Part shown: positions 5,669-5,869 of the stretch, one piece after another | Layout: the number at the start of each line of letters is the position of its first letter | Position numbering within the stretch: the stretch's first letter is position 1 | Source: CALBPI01 sp039815365 | Lineage (GTDB): Bacteria > Pseudomonadota > Gammaproteobacteria > Steroidobacterales > Woeseiaceae | Direction of reading: 5' to 3' | Assembly (NCBI GenBank): GCA_039815365.1 | Contig: JBCBZK010000177.1 | Location: 1-5,869 of the forward strand | Length of the DNA stretch: 5,869 nt | Notes under the pieces: model-generated | What the model was told of the DNA's origin: nothing | The model's input: the letters and a program-made list of their open reading frames with translations, nothing else | The model's database searches: none | Position numbers and translations under genes: made by a program

Positions 5669-5869
5669 TTAATGATCTTTACGTATCTCAATCAGCTCGA
5701 CGAGCTCTGATTGGGCACCACGCATGACTTGCGTTTTACGCCCTTTATACGGTGCATCGTTGCAGTAGACCGGCAAGCCTACTGTCACGTCATCCAACGG
5801 CAGCGCATCGATATCGTCTACCCGCACCGACACTATCGCATTGCCAGCCGGTAGCGCGCCTGTTGCACA
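5669..5869 (-). CDS. VOC-superfamily (glyoxalase/dioxygenase-like) protein, C-terminal end
   Basis: An open frame runs from the window edge to TAA at 5671-5669 and gives the last 66 residues of a protein whose start lies outside. The tail shows the closing beta-alpha-beta pattern of a VOC module: GNAIVSVRVDDIDAL, GLPVYCNDAPYKGRKTQVMR, then SELVELIEI. The Glu of VELIE sits where VOC enzymes usually place a C-terminal metal-ligand Glu. Family members include glyoxalase I, extradiol dioxygenases, epimerases and resistance proteins; a fragment this short cannot separate these. It is the most upstream gene seen in the operon, 16 bases before the methyltransferase start. Confidence 0.72.
   Translation of the reverse strand, partial: CATGALPAGNAIVSVRVDDIDALPLDDVTVGLPVYCNDAPYKGRKTQVMRGAQSELVELIEIRKDH

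Noticed and set aside
1..5869. CRISPR array, tRNA, rRNA, insertion sequence ends, toxin-antitoxin or phage-defence module
   Set aside because: Reading both strands showed no regularly spaced repeats, RNA gene signatures, transposase motifs or defence-type domains. All strong frames are explained by the genes listed.

Overview
The window most likely comes from a Gram-negative proteobacterium, probably a marine or environmental gammaproteobacterium or a relative. The main evidence is an outer-membrane TonB-dependent receptor with a signal peptide and TonB box. Densely packed genes, moderate GC content and the family mix (VOC, class I methyltransferase, MmgE/PrpD, NTF2-like) agree with this. The taxon is inferred from gene style only, because there is no rRNA or other marker.

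Every convincing gene lies on the minus strand, so transcription runs from high to low coordinates. In that order there are: the C-terminal end of a VOC (glyoxalase-like) protein (5869-5669); a class I SAM-dependent methyltransferase with a long N-terminal extension (5652-4411); a small helical protein of unknown function (4418-4017); a divergent MmgE/PrpD-family protein (4024-2648); an NTF2/SnoaL-like protein (2600-2196); a lipocalin-like, DUF3598-type protein (2100-1609); and a rho-independent terminator (1572-1543). These six genes look like one operon. The VOC-methyltransferase gap is 16 nt, the next two junctions are 8-nt overlaps, and the last two gaps are 47 and 95 nt. No other convincing terminator was seen between them. 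The 95-nt gap holds a strong hairpin without a U-tract.

Below the terminator, a spacer of about 220 nt probably carries the promoter of a separate gene. This encodes a TonB-dependent receptor, from its start at 1328 to the window edge, where it is cut off in the barrel.

The operon combines a possible ring- or C-C-modifying VOC protein, a methyltransferase, a PrpD-fold protein whose usual catalytic residues appear replaced, and two small ligand-pocket folds, next to an outer-membrane receptor. A plausible but unproven reading is uptake and modification or breakdown of a small, perhaps hydrophobic, organic compound. No substrate can be named from the sequence. I see no tRNA, rRNA, CRISPR array, insertion sequence or attachment site.
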